From positions 930,001 through 994,000 of the forward strand of contig NZ_CP018836.1 of NCBI RefSeq assembly GCF_002196515.1: DNA of 64,000 bases, in the 5' to 3' direction. Of the stretch, positions 35,335 to 45,131 are shown piece by piece. Origin of the DNA: Vibrio gazogenes (GTDB taxonomy: Bacteria > Pseudomonadota > Gammaproteobacteria > Enterobacterales > Vibrionaceae). Below the pieces are notes generated by a model. The model searched no databases. It was not told the origin of the DNA and saw only the letters and a program-made list of their open reading frames with translations. Each line of letters begins with the position of its first letter. Position 1 is the first letter of the stretch. A program made the translations under genes and the position numbers.

Positions 35335-36980
35335 TGGCGTTCCTCCTGCTGCGAATCTGTGTCCATCACCGGTTGCTCTCCCACGCCAAGCAATCCCTGA
35401 TAGATCCAGTAACTGAACTCTGCTTCCCGTAATGCATTGCCCCAGAAGATCGGCTTAATGCCTTTCCAGCGTTCTTCCAGAAAGTCGGTCAACAAAGCAC
35501 CAGATTCACAACCATCCATCTCAGCGTATTCTGAAAACAGTGCCGCAGCCCGATAACTACACAATTCACCCTGACAGGGGCCCATTCCTAAACGGGTCCG
35601 ACGCCTGAGATCAATCAGGTTTTTGACATCCAACTGTGAAATCGCATATTCGATTTCACCGGCTGTCACCATTTCACATTCACAGATCACCGCCTGACTT
35701 TCAGGATTATCTGCTAAAAATTGTTCCGCGCGTTCACCATGACGGTAAATTGCCGATTCATAAACGGGTTTGGCGAGGCTGGCTGTTTTTTTCGCCTGCT
35801 TCGGCATACCGTTGGCTCCGGGCAGCGGTTTGATATGCGTTTCACACGGTGCGGAATGACCCAGTTTTTGCGCGACTATATCGGTTGCCCATTCCGCCAT
35901 GAGACGATAAGTCATGAGCTTACCACCGGTAATCGTCGTCAGCCCTTTCAGGCCATCCCGCGCTTCATGATCCAGTAAAACGATCCCCCGGCTGATATTA
36001 CGGCCGCTACCATCATCATCAACAGAAACTAACGGCCGGACACCGGCATATGCCCGGAGGACCCGCGTATTGGCCATAATCGGAGCGAGCTTTTCCCCTT
36101 CTTTGAGCAGTAAATCAACTTCACGTTCAGTCACTTGCAAATTGTCGATCTGGTCATAATCCACATGTTCAGAGGTCGTACCGATTAAAGATATGGTATC
36201 TCCGGGCACCAGAATATCGGCATCGGCCGGTTTGCGGCAGCGATTAATCACGAGGTTATTAATCCGGTAATCCAGAATCAGCAAAGACCCTTTGGCGGGA
36301 AACATGCGAATTTTCAGATCCGCATACTCACAAATATTCTGCCCCCAGATACCAGCGGCATTGATCACCTCTTTGGCATAGATTTCAAGATGTTCACGGG
36401 TATCTGAACGCCAGGCCCGAACACCAAGCACAGTATCCCCCTGACGAATCAAGCCTTGTACCCATGTACGATTCAATACACGCGCACCATGTTCTTTCGC
36501 GTCCAGAATGTTCGCACTACACAACCGAAAAGGATCTAATGTGCCGTCAGGCACTTTGACGGCACCAAGCAACTGTGGGTTAACATGCGGCTCTAAAACC
36601 AGCGCTTCTTTGGCACTTAAACGCGTCGTCTCAATGCCGGCAACGCCACAAGCCTTGATGAATGTATCCTGATAAGCCAAATCGTCTTCCGGTAAGGTGA
36701 CAAACAAACCGTTGGTCGGTTCGACACAGTGTTTGGCGATCCGCCTGAGGATTTGATTTTCCTGAATACATTCTTTTGCGGATTCAGGATCGGTCACCGC
36801 ATAACGCGCACCCGAATGTAATAAGCCGTGATTTCGCCCCGTCGTCCCGGAAGCTATATCATCCCGTTCGAGTAAAATACAGTCGATACCACGTAACGCA
36901 CAGTCACGCACGATGCCAGTGCCTGTTGCACCACCACCGATAATAACGACATCTGTTTCCAACCTTCGGGCAACCGCCAT
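35331..36980 (-). CDS. glpA: Anaerobic glycerol-3-phosphate dehydrogenase subunit A
   Basis: 549 aa. The FAD-binding motif DVVIIGGGATGTGIVRDCAL lies at the N-terminus. The C-terminal BFD-like [2Fe-2S] region has CECEMVTAGEIEYAI and GMGPCQGELC, which distinguishes GlpA from the aerobic GlpD. GlpA oxidises sn-glycerol-3-phosphate to dihydroxyacetone phosphate when oxygen is absent. It is divergent from glpF; operators in the shared upstream region probably serve both units. Confidence 0.95.
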   Translation of the reverse strand: MAVARRLETDVVIIGGGATGTGIVRDCALRGIDCILLERDDIASGTTGRNHGLLHSGARYAVTDPESAKECIQENQILRRIAKHCVEPTNGLFVTLPEDDLAYQDTFIKACGVAGIETTRLSAKEALVLEPHVNPQLLGAVKVPDGTLDPFRLCSANILDAKEHGARVLNRTWVQGLIRQGDTVLGVRAWRSDTREHLEIYAKEVINAAGIWGQNICEYADLKIRMFPAKGSLLILDYRINNLVINRCRKPADADILVPGDTISLIGTTSEHVDYDQIDNLQVTEREVDLLLKEGEKLAPIMANTRVLRAYAGVRPLVSVDDDGSGRNISRGIVLLDHEARDGLKGLTTITGGKLMTYRLMAEWATDIVAQKLGHSAPCETHIKPLPGANGMPKQAKKTASLAKPVYESAIYRHGERAEQFLADNPESQAVICECEMVTAGEIEYAISQLDVKNLIDLRRRTRLGMGPCQGELCSYRAAALFSEYAEMDGCESGALLTDFLEERWKGIKPIFWGNALREAEFSYWIYQGLLGVGEQPVMDTDSQQEERQ

Positions 36981-37037
36981 GTATATGAACCTTCTGATAT
37001 CAATGCACTTATAAATAGTGTGTCATTTATTATCTAA

Positions 37038-37079
37038 AATGTTCGATATATTGCTCACAAAAGAGCGAACGAACATTTT
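37038..37079. promoter_or_regulatory. Putative GlpR operators in the glpA-glpF region
   Basis: AAATGTTCGATATATTGCTC and GAGCGAACGAACATTT, two facing half-palindromes with the TGTTCG/CGAACA core of GlpR sites as known from E. coli. They lie 60-100 bp upstream of glpA. A further palindrome, AGTGTTCGAACAC on the minus strand at about 37398-37411, is closer to glpF. No repressor gene is in the window. Confidence 0.45.
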
Positions 37080-37505
37080 TAATCAATCCAGAGTTCAATG
37101 AGAGATCGTCATATTACGTGGTTTATCACAATCATGATGGGTGCGGGACGACGTGGCAGAGGCAAGCAAACTCTTGAGTGAATCGCCCTCCCTTCCCCTG
37201 CATTGACTGATGTACAGTCGTCATCCGTCAACGGATAGCACAACCACTGTCAATGCTTTTATCAATACAAATGAAAATACAGGCGATTTTTTGGCTCAAA
37301 ACTGACATTTCAGCATTCGTATTGTTCCATTAAACAGGGTGTCATCCTGTAAAATTATGCTCTAATTAACAAAAATAGAAATAAAAGACACACAACTGTG
37401 TTCGAACACTCATTAATTATGTTTGTTTGTTTTCGCGCAAAGAATTCTATGCAGAATGAGCCGTGCATCCGTGCATATACGTGAGTAAAACAAGGACTCT
37501 TACCT
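37080..37505. other. Divergent control region of glpFK
   Basis: Non-coding. It contains the TGTGTTCGAACACT palindrome and a T-rich stretch (GTTTGTTTGTTTTCGCGC) shortly before glpF, where its promoter is expected. The remainder shows nothing clear. Confidence 0.4.
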
Positions 37506-38366
37506 ATGGCTCGAACAAAACAACATACCCTACTAGGGGAATGCATCGCTGAATTTATCGGAACAGGGTTACTGATATTTTTTGGTGTTGGCTGTGTGGC
37601 TGCGCTGGTTCTCACCGGAGCGTCATATGGGCAATGGGAAATCAGTATCATTTGGGGGCTCGGCGTGTCGATTGCAATCTATTGCACGGCAGGTGTCTCC
37701 GGTGCACATATCAACCCTGCAGTAACGATTGCTCTGGCAGCATTCCACGGTTTTAACAAAGCAAAAGTACTGCCTTACATCGCATCACAAATCCTCGGTG
37801 CATTTTGCGCTGCGGCATTAATTTACGCGTTGTATAGCAACTTATTCGCCAACTATGAAGTCACCCATGACATGCTGCGCAGCAGTCAGGCGGCACTCGC
37901 AACAGCCGGTATTTTCTCAACTTACCCGAATGCATCATTATCCTTCTTTGGTGCCGTGGCCGTTGAATTTACCATCACTGCGGTACTGATGTTTGGGATT
38001 CTGGCGCTCGGTGATGAAAATAACGGCGCACACAGAAACGCGATGAACCCGCTGTTGATTGGGATACTCATTGCCGTCATCGGGAGCTCATTAGGGCCAT
38101 TGACTGGCTTTGCCATGAACCCCGCCCGGGATTTCGGCCCCAAACTGTTCGCTTATCTGGCTGGTTGGGACTTTGCCTTGACTGGCGGTAAGGATATCCC
38201 CTATTTTATTGTGCCGATCGTCGGACCGATTGCCGGTGCGTGCTTCGGTGCCTGGGCTTATCCTAAATTCATCGCGACATATTTGCCGACCGTCGGCGTC
38301 GGTTGCACCATCCCGAACCAATGTGATGATACCAATGCCAAAGACAATACAGAGGCGCATGTTTGA
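37506..38366 (+). CDS. glpF: Glycerol facilitator, aquaglyceroporin
   Basis: 286 aa with six membrane segments and the two half-helix motifs of the family: HINPAVTIALAAFHG and GFAMNPARDFGPKL. The aspartate after NPAR is the residue that marks glycerol-conducting members. It lets glycerol diffuse through the inner membrane, where GlpK traps it. The next gene is glpK after 84 bp, so they form an operon. Confidence 0.95.
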   Translation: MARTKQHTLLGECIAEFIGTGLLIFFGVGCVAALVLTGASYGQWEISIIWGLGVSIAIYCTAGVSGAHINPAVTIALAAFHGFNKAKVLPYIASQILGAFCAAALIYALYSNLFANYEVTHDMLRSSQAALATAGIFSTYPNASLSFFGAVAVEFTITAVLMFGILALGDENNGAHRNAMNPLLIGILIAVIGSSLGPLTGFAMNPARDFGPKLFAYLAGWDFALTGGKDIPYFIVPIVGPIAGACFGAWAYPKFIATYLPTVGVGCTIPNQCDDTNAKDNTEAHV

Positions 38367-38450
38367 GTGCGCCCAATCGCAAGTTGATAAAAGTAAAAAT
38401 AAGTTAAGCAGCAACTAAAACACGAAACAATAAAGATGAAGGAATGAACC

Positions 38451-39965
38451 ATGACTGAGCAAAAATACGTAGTCGCCCTTGATCAAGGGACAACAAGCTC
38501 AAGGGCCGTCGTACTTGACCATGATGCCAATATCGTCAGTGTATCTCAGCGTGAATTTACTCAGATTTATCCCGAAGCCGGTTGGGTCGAGCATGACCCG
38601 ATGGAAATCTATGCAACCCAGAGTTCAACATTAATCGAAGCCATTAGTAAGGCTGGGATTCGTAGTGATGAAGTGGCAGCAATCGGGATTACCAACCAAC
38701 GTGAAACAACGATTGTCTGGAATAAAGAAACCGGTAAACCGGTCTACAATGCCATTGTCTGGCAATGTCGCCGTACCGCAGAGATCTGTGAAACCCTCAA
38801 AGCACGCGGACTAGAATCATACATTCGGGAAAACACCGGGCTATTATTAGACCCTTATTTCTCCGGAACAAAAATCAAATGGATTCTGGATAATGTCGAA
38901 GGTGCCCGTGAAGATGCCGAAGCCGGCAAATTGTTGTTCGGGACCGTGGATACTTGGCTGGTGTGGAAAATGACACAAGGTCGCGTCCATGTCACGGACT
39001 ACACCAACGCCTCACGGACGATGCTGTTCAACATCAATACATTGCAATGGGATGAGAAAATTCTGCAAGAATTCGGCATTCCGCTTTCCATGATGCCGGA
39101 AGTTAAAAAATCTTCAGAAGTCTACGGTCAAACCAACATTGGTGGTAAAGGGGGAACCCGTATTCCAATCGCCGGGATTGCCGGAGACCAGCAAGCCGCG
39201 CTGTACGGACAAATGTGTGTTCAGGCAGGACAGGCAAAGAATACCTATGGTACCGGCTGCTTCCTGTTGATGAACACCGGACAGGAAAAAGTCACCTCCA
39301 GTAATGGTCTGCTGACCACACTGGCCTGTGGCCCGAATGGTGAACCGGCTTACGCACTCGAAGGGGCTGTCTTTATGGGTGGCGCGGCAATTCAGTGGCT
39401 CAGAGATGAACTGAAACTGATCTCCGATGCGAGAGATTCCGAATATTTTGCGACCAAAGAAGATACCGCAAACGGGGTTTACGTGGTGCCGGCATTTACC
39501 GGTTTAGGCGCGCCATATTGGGATGCTTATGCACGCGGTACCATTGTCGGCCTGACCCGGGGCGTCAATTCAAACCATATCATTCGTGCAACACTTGAAA
39601 GTGTCGCCTATCAGACTCGGGACGTGCTGGATGCCATGCAAGCGGACTCCGGTATTCAACTGGCAGGGCTAAGAGTGGATGGTGGCGCGGTTGCCAATAA
39701 CTTCCTGATGCAGTTCCAGTCTGATGTGCTGGATACGCAGGTACTTCGTCCGAAAGTCACCGAAGTGACGGCCTTGGGCGCGGCCTACCTTGCCGGTCTT
39801 GCCGTCGGTTTCTGGGATAGCTTAGACGAGCTCAAAGACAAAGCCGAGATTGATCGCACCTTCTCACCACATCATGATGAAGAAAAGCGGCAACGTCGTT
39901 ATAAAGGCTGGAAACGCGCAGTCAAATGTGCACAAACCTGGGCTGAAATGCATAACGAAGAGTAA
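38451..39965 (+). CDS. glpK: Glycerol kinase
   Basis: 504 aa, full length. FGGY-family features: VVALDQGTTSSRAVVLDHDA at the start, the substrate loop GWVEHDPMEI, ITNQRETTIVW and the late GLRVDGGAVANNFLMQFQSD. It phosphorylates glycerol to glycerol-3-phosphate, the substrate of GlpABC. Second gene of the glpFK operon; a strong terminator follows 30 bp after the stop. Confidence 0.97.
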   Translation: MTEQKYVVALDQGTTSSRAVVLDHDANIVSVSQREFTQIYPEAGWVEHDPMEIYATQSSTLIEAISKAGIRSDEVAAIGITNQRETTIVWNKETGKPVYNAIVWQCRRTAEICETLKARGLESYIRENTGLLLDPYFSGTKIKWILDNVEGAREDAEAGKLLFGTVDTWLVWKMTQGRVHVTDYTNASRTMLFNINTLQWDEKILQEFGIPLSMMPEVKKSSEVYGQTNIGGKGGTRIPIAGIAGDQQAALYGQMCVQAGQAKNTYGTGCFLLMNTGQEKVTSSNGLLTTLACGPNGEPAYALEGAVFMGGAAIQWLRDELKLISDARDSEYFATKEDTANGVYVVPAFTGLGAPYWDAYARGTIVGLTRGVNSNHIIRATLESVAYQTRDVLDAMQADSGIQLAGLRVDGGAVANNFLMQFQSDVLDTQVLRPKVTEVTALGAAYLAGLAVGFWDSLDELKDKAEIDRTFSPHHDEEKRQRRYKGWKRAVKCAQTWAEMHNEE

Positions 39966-39995
39966 TCAGCCACACCGATCAGAAAATTGATCATG

Positions 39996-40030
39996 CAAAG
40001 CACTAAGTCAATCTGGCTTAGTGCTTTTTT
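39996..40030 (+). terminator. Rho-independent terminator of glpFK
   Basis: AAAGCACTAAG-TCAATCTGG-CTTAGTGCTTT followed by a T-run. Confidence 0.9.
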
Positions 40031-40039
40031 ATTGGCACA

Positions 40040-40100
40040 AGTTTATTGATTCGTTTTTTATTCGCACGTCTTTTTTATTAACACGCCTTTTTTATTAACA
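40040..40100. repeat. Short T-rich tandem repeats next to the IS
   Basis: Degenerate units of about 17 bp (GCACGTCTTTTTTATTAA, ACACGCCTTTTTTATTAA) immediately before the left end of the insertion sequence. Confidence 0.5.
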
Positions 40101-40153
40101 TGACCCGTCCTAACTAAGGTTGACACTTTTCCAGCCACAAATTGGAGAATGTC

Positions 40154-40555
40154 ATGAAATCAATAGGTAAACGTACACAGCAAGATTATTCCCTTGCCTT
40201 TAAATTGGCGGTTGTTGAGCAAGTTGAAAAAGGTGAAATGACTTATCAACAGGCTCAAGAGCGGTATGGTATTCAAGGTCGCTCGACTGTTTTAGTTTGG
40301 CTTCGTAAGCATGGTCAACTAGATTGGTCTTTAGGCGCCTCTGAATTAAAGGGAAAAGGTATCGCTATGTCTCAGTCATCTTCCCCACAAACACCTGAAC
40401 AACGCATTAAAGAGCTTGAACAACAATTAGAAGAAACTCAGCTAAAAGCCGATTTTTTCGAGGCTGTTGTAAAAGTCATGGACAGAGACTTCGGAGTCCG
40501 TCTTTCAAAAAAGCGCAAAGCCGAATTATTGAGGAAAAAACGCTTTCAAAGTTAA
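40154..40555 (+). CDS. IS3-family transposase OrfA
   Basis: 133 aa from the ATG at 40154 (GGAGA upstream). The N-terminal helix-turn-helix (DYSLAFKLAVVEQVEKGEM, QERYGIQGRSTVLVWLRKHG) binds the IS ends; a leucine-zipper-like helix (RIKELEQQLEETQLKADFFE) follows for multimerisation. Near its end the run of six A residues at 40535-40540 (AGG AAA AAA CGC) is a likely -1 frameshift site; the -1 frame is open through it into orfB. Confidence 0.88.
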   Translation: MKSIGKRTQQDYSLAFKLAVVEQVEKGEMTYQQAQERYGIQGRSTVLVWLRKHGQLDWSLGASELKGKGIAMSQSSSPQTPEQRIKELEQQLEETQLKADFFEAVVKVMDRDFGVRLSKKRKAELLRKKRFQS

Positions 40556-40557
40556 CC

Positions 40558-41361
40558 GTGACAAAAGCTTGCTTGTTTATCGGGATTTCACGCCAAGCAT
40601 ACTACAAGCGCTGCGAAGCAGAAAAAGAACGAGTCTCCCATGAGACTCATGTGCTCATTGCTGTGAAGAAAGAGCGTCTGGTACAACCTAGAATAGGTGT
40701 CAGAAAACTAAAATATATTTTGTCACAAAAGTGTTTAATCATCGGCCGAGACCACTTGTTTGCTCTTCTTAAAGCGAACCAACTTCTTGTTCCAACAAGG
40801 CAAGCATACCATCGCACGACGAACAGCCATCATCGATTTCATTGTCACCCTAACATCATAAAATCGGGTTATGCGCCTGAGCGTCCCGAGCAGTTGTGGG
40901 TTGCAGATATTACTTATCTACCGACTCGTGAGGGAGAAACTTATCTCAGTTTAGTCACGGATGCTTACTCTCGGAAAATCGTTGGTTATCACGTTGATGA
41001 CAACATGAAAACTCAATCCGTTAAGCAAGCGTTTATTCATGCGCTTAAAAGTAGAAGAACTCACCAACCACTCATTCATCACTCAGATAGAGGGTTACAG
41101 TATTGTTCGGCAGAGTATCAAACGCTTCACCAACAGAATGGCGTCAGTTGCTCAATGACAGATGGGTATGATTGTTACCAGAATGCGTTGGCAGAACGAG
41201 TCAATGGAATACTCAAAAATGAATATCTTCTTAACAAGCCTGCGAATTTAGAAGAAGCACGAAAGATGGTTGCAGAGTCGGTAAAAATCTATAATCAATA
41301 TAGGCCACACACAGCTTTAAAATACAAAACGCCCGATGAAGTACATCGAGCGTTTTACTAA
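40558..41361 (+). CDS. IS3-family transposase OrfB (DDE catalytic part)
   Basis: 267 aa from a GTG, though the functional product is probably an OrfAB fusion made by -1 frameshifting. The integrase-type core has a complete catalytic triad: D in LWVADITYLP, D in LIHHSDRGLQY and E in NALAERVNGILKNE. N-terminal ISRQAYYKR and C-terminal YNQYRPHTALKYKTP are standard for the family. The frame has no stop or deletion, so the element is likely still active. Confidence 0.9.
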   Translation: MTKACLFIGISRQAYYKRCEAEKERVSHETHVLIAVKKERLVQPRIGVRKLKYILSQKCLIIGRDHLFALLKANQLLVPTRQAYHRTTNSHHRFHCHPNIIKSGYAPERPEQLWVADITYLPTREGETYLSLVTDAYSRKIVGYHVDDNMKTQSVKQAFIHALKSRRTHQPLIHHSDRGLQYCSAEYQTLHQQNGVSCSMTDGYDCYQNALAERVNGILKNEYLLNKPANLEEARKMVAESVKIYNQYRPHTALKYKTPDEVHRAFY

Positions 41362-41426
41362 AATGTGTCAACCCATATCAGGACGGGTCAACATGAGTGG
41401 GTATTACCGCACGGAATCGAGCAGCA

Positions 41427-42194
41427 CTACTTCACCACACACATCGGCGTGCCGGCGATCGGATCGCGATGCACTTCAGCATCCAGCGCAAAGACATCTG
41501 CCAGCAATTGTGTGGTCAGTATTTCCTCTGGCGCCCCCTGAGCGACAACCCGCCCGCCATTCATCACAATCAGATGATCACAATAACGACAGGCCTGATT
41601 GATATCATGCAAGACCGTCACTAATGTTTTTCCTTCATGATTCAAGCGACGCATCAGTTTCATCAGCTCAACCTGATGGTTCAAATCAAGATAAGTGGTC
41701 GGCTCGTCGAGAAAGACATAGTCGGTATCCTGCGCCAGCGTCATCGCAAGCCAGACCCGTTGACACTGACCGCCGGACAGCTCCGCGATTTTCCGTTCGG
41801 CAAATGCCGTCACCCCCGTCAATTGCATGGCCAGTTCGACTTGATCCTGATCGGTCTGGGTTAACTGTCCCCAAAAACCGGTATAAGGGCTCCGGCCATA
41901 ACCGACCACATCACGGACCAGAATCCCCTCTGGCACTTCCTGAGACTGAGGCAATAGCGATAGCACCCGAGCCATCGCCTGTGATGAGTAATCCCGGATA
42001 TCTTTGCCCTGCCACTGAACCATGCCTGACTGCGGGGCGAGAAGACGCACTAACGCTTTCAGCAGGGTTGATTTCCCGCAACCATTGGGCCCGAGCAAAG
42101 CGGTGATTTTCCCTGATAAAATCTGTAGGTTCACCTGCTGAACAATCGGTGTTTCACCGTATCCGACATCAAGATTCTCTGTCTTCAGTCCCAT
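41427..42194 (-). CDS. fecE: Fe3+-dicitrate-type ABC transporter ATPase FecE-like
   Basis: 255 aa, the same length as E. coli FecE. Walker A LLGPNGCGKSTLLKAL, signature LSGGQCQRVWLAMTLAQDTD and Walker B DYVFLDEPTTYLD are all intact. It energises import of a ferric chelate through the two permeases encoded upstream. Last gene of fecBCDE; the IS3 element lies 36 bp beyond its stop, and no terminator is seen between them. Confidence 0.9.
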   Translation of the reverse strand: MGLKTENLDVGYGETPIVQQVNLQILSGKITALLGPNGCGKSTLLKALVRLLAPQSGMVQWQGKDIRDYSSQAMARVLSLLPQSQEVPEGILVRDVVGYGRSPYTGFWGQLTQTDQDQVELAMQLTGVTAFAERKIAELSGGQCQRVWLAMTLAQDTDYVFLDEPTTYLDLNHQVELMKLMRRLNHEGKTLVTVLHDINQACRYCDHLIVMNGGRVVAQGAPEEILTTQLLADVFALDAEVHRDPIAGTPMCVVK

Positions 42195-42196
42195 GT

Positions 42197-43159
42197 TTAT
42201 CTCATTTTGACTAATAAATACAAAAAGTAAGGCGCCCCGATTGCAGCGGTGAGGATCCCGGCCGGCAGTTCAATCGGCGGATCAATCACCCGGGAAACGA
42301 AATCCGCAACCAGTAAGATCAAGGCCCCGACCAACATGCCTGTCGGCAACAAGATTTGATGCTTACCACCGACCAGTTGACGCGCCAAATGCGGGGCGAT
42401 CAACCCCAAAAAGCTAATCGGCCCGCAAATCGCAACCGCAGCCGAAGTCCACCCCACCGCGATTGCCAGCGCAATCAATCGGGTCAGCTTGACGGTTACT
42501 CCCAGACTGGTCGCCCGCTGCTCGCCTAATACCAAAATATTGAGTGGATGACTTAACCCCAGTACCACTGGCAGAAGTACACACCACGGCAACAAGAGCT
42601 GAATCTGTTCCCAACTGCGTCCCCATAGACTGCCGGTCAGCCAAAGTAAGGCGTTATTAATATCCAGCGGATGAATCAGCATGATGAAATCAATCGCACT
42701 GCCATAAAAAGCCGCAAGTGCCACACCGGTAATCGCCAGTTTCACCGGTGCCAGATTGCCTCGTACCAGCAATGCCAGAATCAAGGCCGAAACAATTCCT
42801 CCGACCAGCGCAACCCACGGCAGCCATAAGACCGAGACTGTCGGAAACAGCGTCATCATCACGACGGCCGCTAACCCCGCACCATGACTGACACCCAGAA
42901 TATCAGGCGATGCGAGCGGATTGCGAATCACACCTTGGATCAGGACACCGGCCGTTGCCAGCATCGCCCCGACCAGAATTGCCACAATCGCGCGCGGAAA
43001 ACGGTAATCATAAATCGTAAAAGCAAAGGCGCCTTGATTGTGTAATCCGTGCCATAACTGTGTCCAGCTCAGATCAACCGCCCCGTATTTCAGACTCGCT
43101 AAAAAACTGACGACAATCAGCCCACTCAGGATCAACGGCATCTTCAATCCATGATTCAT
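42197..43159 (-). CDS. fecD: Fe3+-chelate ABC transporter permease FecD-like
   Basis: 320 aa from the ATG at 43159, which overlaps the fecC stop (ATGA) and has AGGAAAG upstream. It belongs to the FecCD/BtuC permease family: GVLIQGVIRNPLASPDILGV and GPISFLGLIAPHLARQLVGG are the conserved cytoplasmic loops that contact the ATPase. About nine or ten membrane segments. Confidence 0.9.
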   Translation of the reverse strand: MNHGLKMPLILSGLIVVSFLASLKYGAVDLSWTQLWHGLHNQGAFAFTIYDYRFPRAIVAILVGAMLATAGVLIQGVIRNPLASPDILGVSHGAGLAAVVMMTLFPTVSVLWLPWVALVGGIVSALILALLVRGNLAPVKLAITGVALAAFYGSAIDFIMLIHPLDINNALLWLTGSLWGRSWEQIQLLLPWCVLLPVVLGLSHPLNILVLGEQRATSLGVTVKLTRLIALAIAVGWTSAAVAICGPISFLGLIAPHLARQLVGGKHQILLPTGMLVGALILLVADFVSRVIDPPIELPAGILTAAIGAPYFLYLLVKMR

Positions 43160-44187
43160 CGTTCTTTCCTGACCAGATAGATAAAACAAGGCGCGCCCAT
43201 CAGTGCCAACACGGCACCCGCCGGTGTTTCTGAGGGAAAAATCACCCAGCGACTAAACATATCGGCACTTAACGTCAGCATCGCCCCGACCAAAGCGGTG
43301 CCCGGCACCAACCAACGCAGATCATAGCCAAATAATTTCCGCGCCATATGCGGCACGATCAAGCCGACAAATGCAATCGAACCCACGGCACTGACACACA
43401 CCCCGACGATGATAAAAACCAATAGTCCGGTGAATGCGCGAATCCATGTCAAACGAACACCGAGGCTTTGGACCCGCTCATCACCCAGAGCAAATAAATT
43501 CAACTTGGGCGCCAAAGCCCATGCCATCAGCAAAGCGAGCAATAACGGCGGCCAGCTCAAAACGACCTGTTGCCAGCTCACACTGGCAAAAGAACCGGCA
43601 AGCCACGTCATCACCCCTGTGGCCTGATCTTCAACCAAGATCACCAGCGCTTTGGTCATCGCCGCACACAACGCAGAGACGGCAATACCAGCCAAAACCA
43701 GCTGTTTACGCTCGGCTCCGGTGCGCCATGCGCCCCCGAGCACCACCACAATGGTCCACGCCAGTGCCCCGCCGACAATCGCGGCAATCGGCTGGCTGAG
43801 ATAAGCTTGTTGTAAAAACAGGGTTGATGTCAGTGCAACGCCCAAAGCGGCACCAGCATTGACGCCAAATAAACTGGGTGATGCGAGCGGATTACGGGTC
43901 AGCGTCTGCATTAACAGCCCGGCAACGGCCAGCCCGGCACCCACCAAGATCGCTTCAATCACTCTGGGCAGACGGATCTCAACAATAACCGTTTCGGCAA
44001 TCCCCGGGGGTTGAGACGAAAAAAAGGCATCATAAGGTGTACTGAGCGACATCGGAATGGCAGAAAAAGCCCACAACCCCCACCATGCGAGTAACACCAC
44101 CAATCCACTCAGACACAAGAGCAGCATGATACGTATCATCCGGGTGTGCGTCGCACTGGGACGAGTGGTTGGCGAGGGACGACTCAT
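43156..44187 (-). CDS. fecC: Fe3+-chelate ABC transporter permease FecC-like
   Basis: 343 aa of the same family as FecD (LLMQTLTRNPLASPSLFGVN; IAFVGLIVPHMARKLFGYDL). Its start overlaps the stop of fecB by four bases. FecC and FecD form the heterodimeric membrane channel. The N-terminal 20 residues before the first membrane helix are Thr/Pro/Ser-rich, so a start further in (the methionine of MIRIMLLLCLSG) is possible. Confidence 0.9.
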   Translation of the reverse strand: MSRPSPTTRPSATHTRMIRIMLLLCLSGLVVLLAWWGLWAFSAIPMSLSTPYDAFFSSQPPGIAETVIVEIRLPRVIEAILVGAGLAVAGLLMQTLTRNPLASPSLFGVNAGAALGVALTSTLFLQQAYLSQPIAAIVGGALAWTIVVVLGGAWRTGAERKQLVLAGIAVSALCAAMTKALVILVEDQATGVMTWLAGSFASVSWQQVVLSWPPLLLALLMAWALAPKLNLFALGDERVQSLGVRLTWIRAFTGLLVFIIVGVCVSAVGSIAFVGLIVPHMARKLFGYDLRWLVPGTALVGAMLTLSADMFSRWVIFPSETPAGAVLALMGAPCFIYLVRKER

Positions 44188-45077
44188 GACGATGGCGACA
44201 CCAACTGAAGTAAGTCTTTTGCCATATATTCAGCCGCCAGAATTCCCCGACATCTTGACCAAAGGTTACCACTCACGGAAATCACATGATGCGCCCGAGC
44301 AGCCCCTAACATCTGCCACAAAGGCCGCTTTCTCCACCGCTGGATAATACTGTTCGGGGTATAGTCACCGATGACGAGATAGTCCGGATTGATCGCTAAC
44401 AGCTGTTCCAGTCCAATCTGGTGACTGGCACGATCATTATATAATGCCGGGGGCGACTTAAATCCTAATGCCTGAGCCACCCCGCCCGCATATGAATCAT
44501 TGCCATGGGCATGAAAAGCATTTTCCCGCGCGACACCAAACAACAACGTTTTACCCTGTAAAGCGTGCAACTGCTGACGATATTCAGCCATCCGTTGTTG
44601 ATGTAAAGCGAGTCGTTGCTGCATTGCCTGTGCTTTGCCGACAACGGTGCCAATGACAGCAGCGGCAGCCAGATTATCGGCATAGGTCTCCCGACGCGAG
44701 TGGAGCATCAGTGTCGGCGCAATTTTCACCAAATCATCATACACAGCCGCATGACGATCCGCATCAGCAATGATCAGATCCGGTTGCAGCGCGGCAATCA
44801 TCTCCAGTGACGGTTGAGAACGCGTTCCCACCGAAACCCAGTCGGAAAACTGTGCCCGGACAGCCGGTAACAGACGCTCAGCATCTTTATCATCGGCAAT
44901 CCCGACAGGGCTGACATGGACAGCCGCCAGTGCATCCGCAAAAGAGAACTCCAAGACAACAATTCGCTTCGGAATATAATCGATTGAAAATGTGCCCCGT
45001 TGATCCTGAACCGTCACCGCCAGAACCGATGTCGAAACCCCGCACAATAACAAGAGTAGCAAAGCAATACGTCGCAT
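44184..45077 (-). CDS. fecB: Periplasmic Fe3+-dicitrate-type binding protein FecB-like
   Basis: 297 aa from the ATG at 45077, with AAGGG upstream and a good signal peptide (MRRIALLLLLLCGVSTSVLA). The mature protein matches what I recall of E. coli FecB along its length: VTVQDQRGTFSIDYIPKRIV, EFSFADALAAVHVSPVGIAD, SVGTRSQPSLEMIAALQPDL and LWQMLGAARAHHVISV. It delivers the ferric chelate from the receptor to FecCD. First gene of fecBCDE; a Fur-box-like sequence lies at 45132-45151. Confidence 0.9.
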   Translation of the reverse strand: MRRIALLLLLLCGVSTSVLAVTVQDQRGTFSIDYIPKRIVVLEFSFADALAAVHVSPVGIADDKDAERLLPAVRAQFSDWVSVGTRSQPSLEMIAALQPDLIIADADRHAAVYDDLVKIAPTLMLHSRRETYADNLAAAAVIGTVVGKAQAMQQRLALHQQRMAEYRQQLHALQGKTLLFGVARENAFHAHGNDSYAGGVAQALGFKSPPALYNDRASHQIGLEQLLAINPDYLVIGDYTPNSIIQRWRKRPLWQMLGAARAHHVISVSGNLWSRCRGILAAEYMAKDLLQLVSPSS

Positions 45078-45131
45078 AGAGCCCTTCAGCATGTTGTAAA
45101 ACATCCAAAAATCAAAGTATTGAGTCATATT

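Larger units (their letters stand above)
40101..41390 (+). mobile_element. Complete IS3-family insertion sequence
   Basis: 1290 bp. Left end TGACCCGTCCTAACTAAGG and right end (reverse complement) TGACCCGTCCTGATATGGG form imperfect terminal inverted repeats of about 30 bp. The trinucleotide ACA directly flanks both ends (40098-40100 and 41391-41393), a 3-bp target duplication as expected for IS3 elements. Two overlapping frames, orfA and orfB, are intact. It landed between the glpK terminator and the end of the iron-transport operon and interrupts no gene. The exact IS name is not assigned. Confidence 0.92.

Noticed and set aside
37355..37651. 98-aa minus-strand frame over the glpF promoter
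   Set aside because: Overlaps the glpF start in antisense; no ribosome site or homology.
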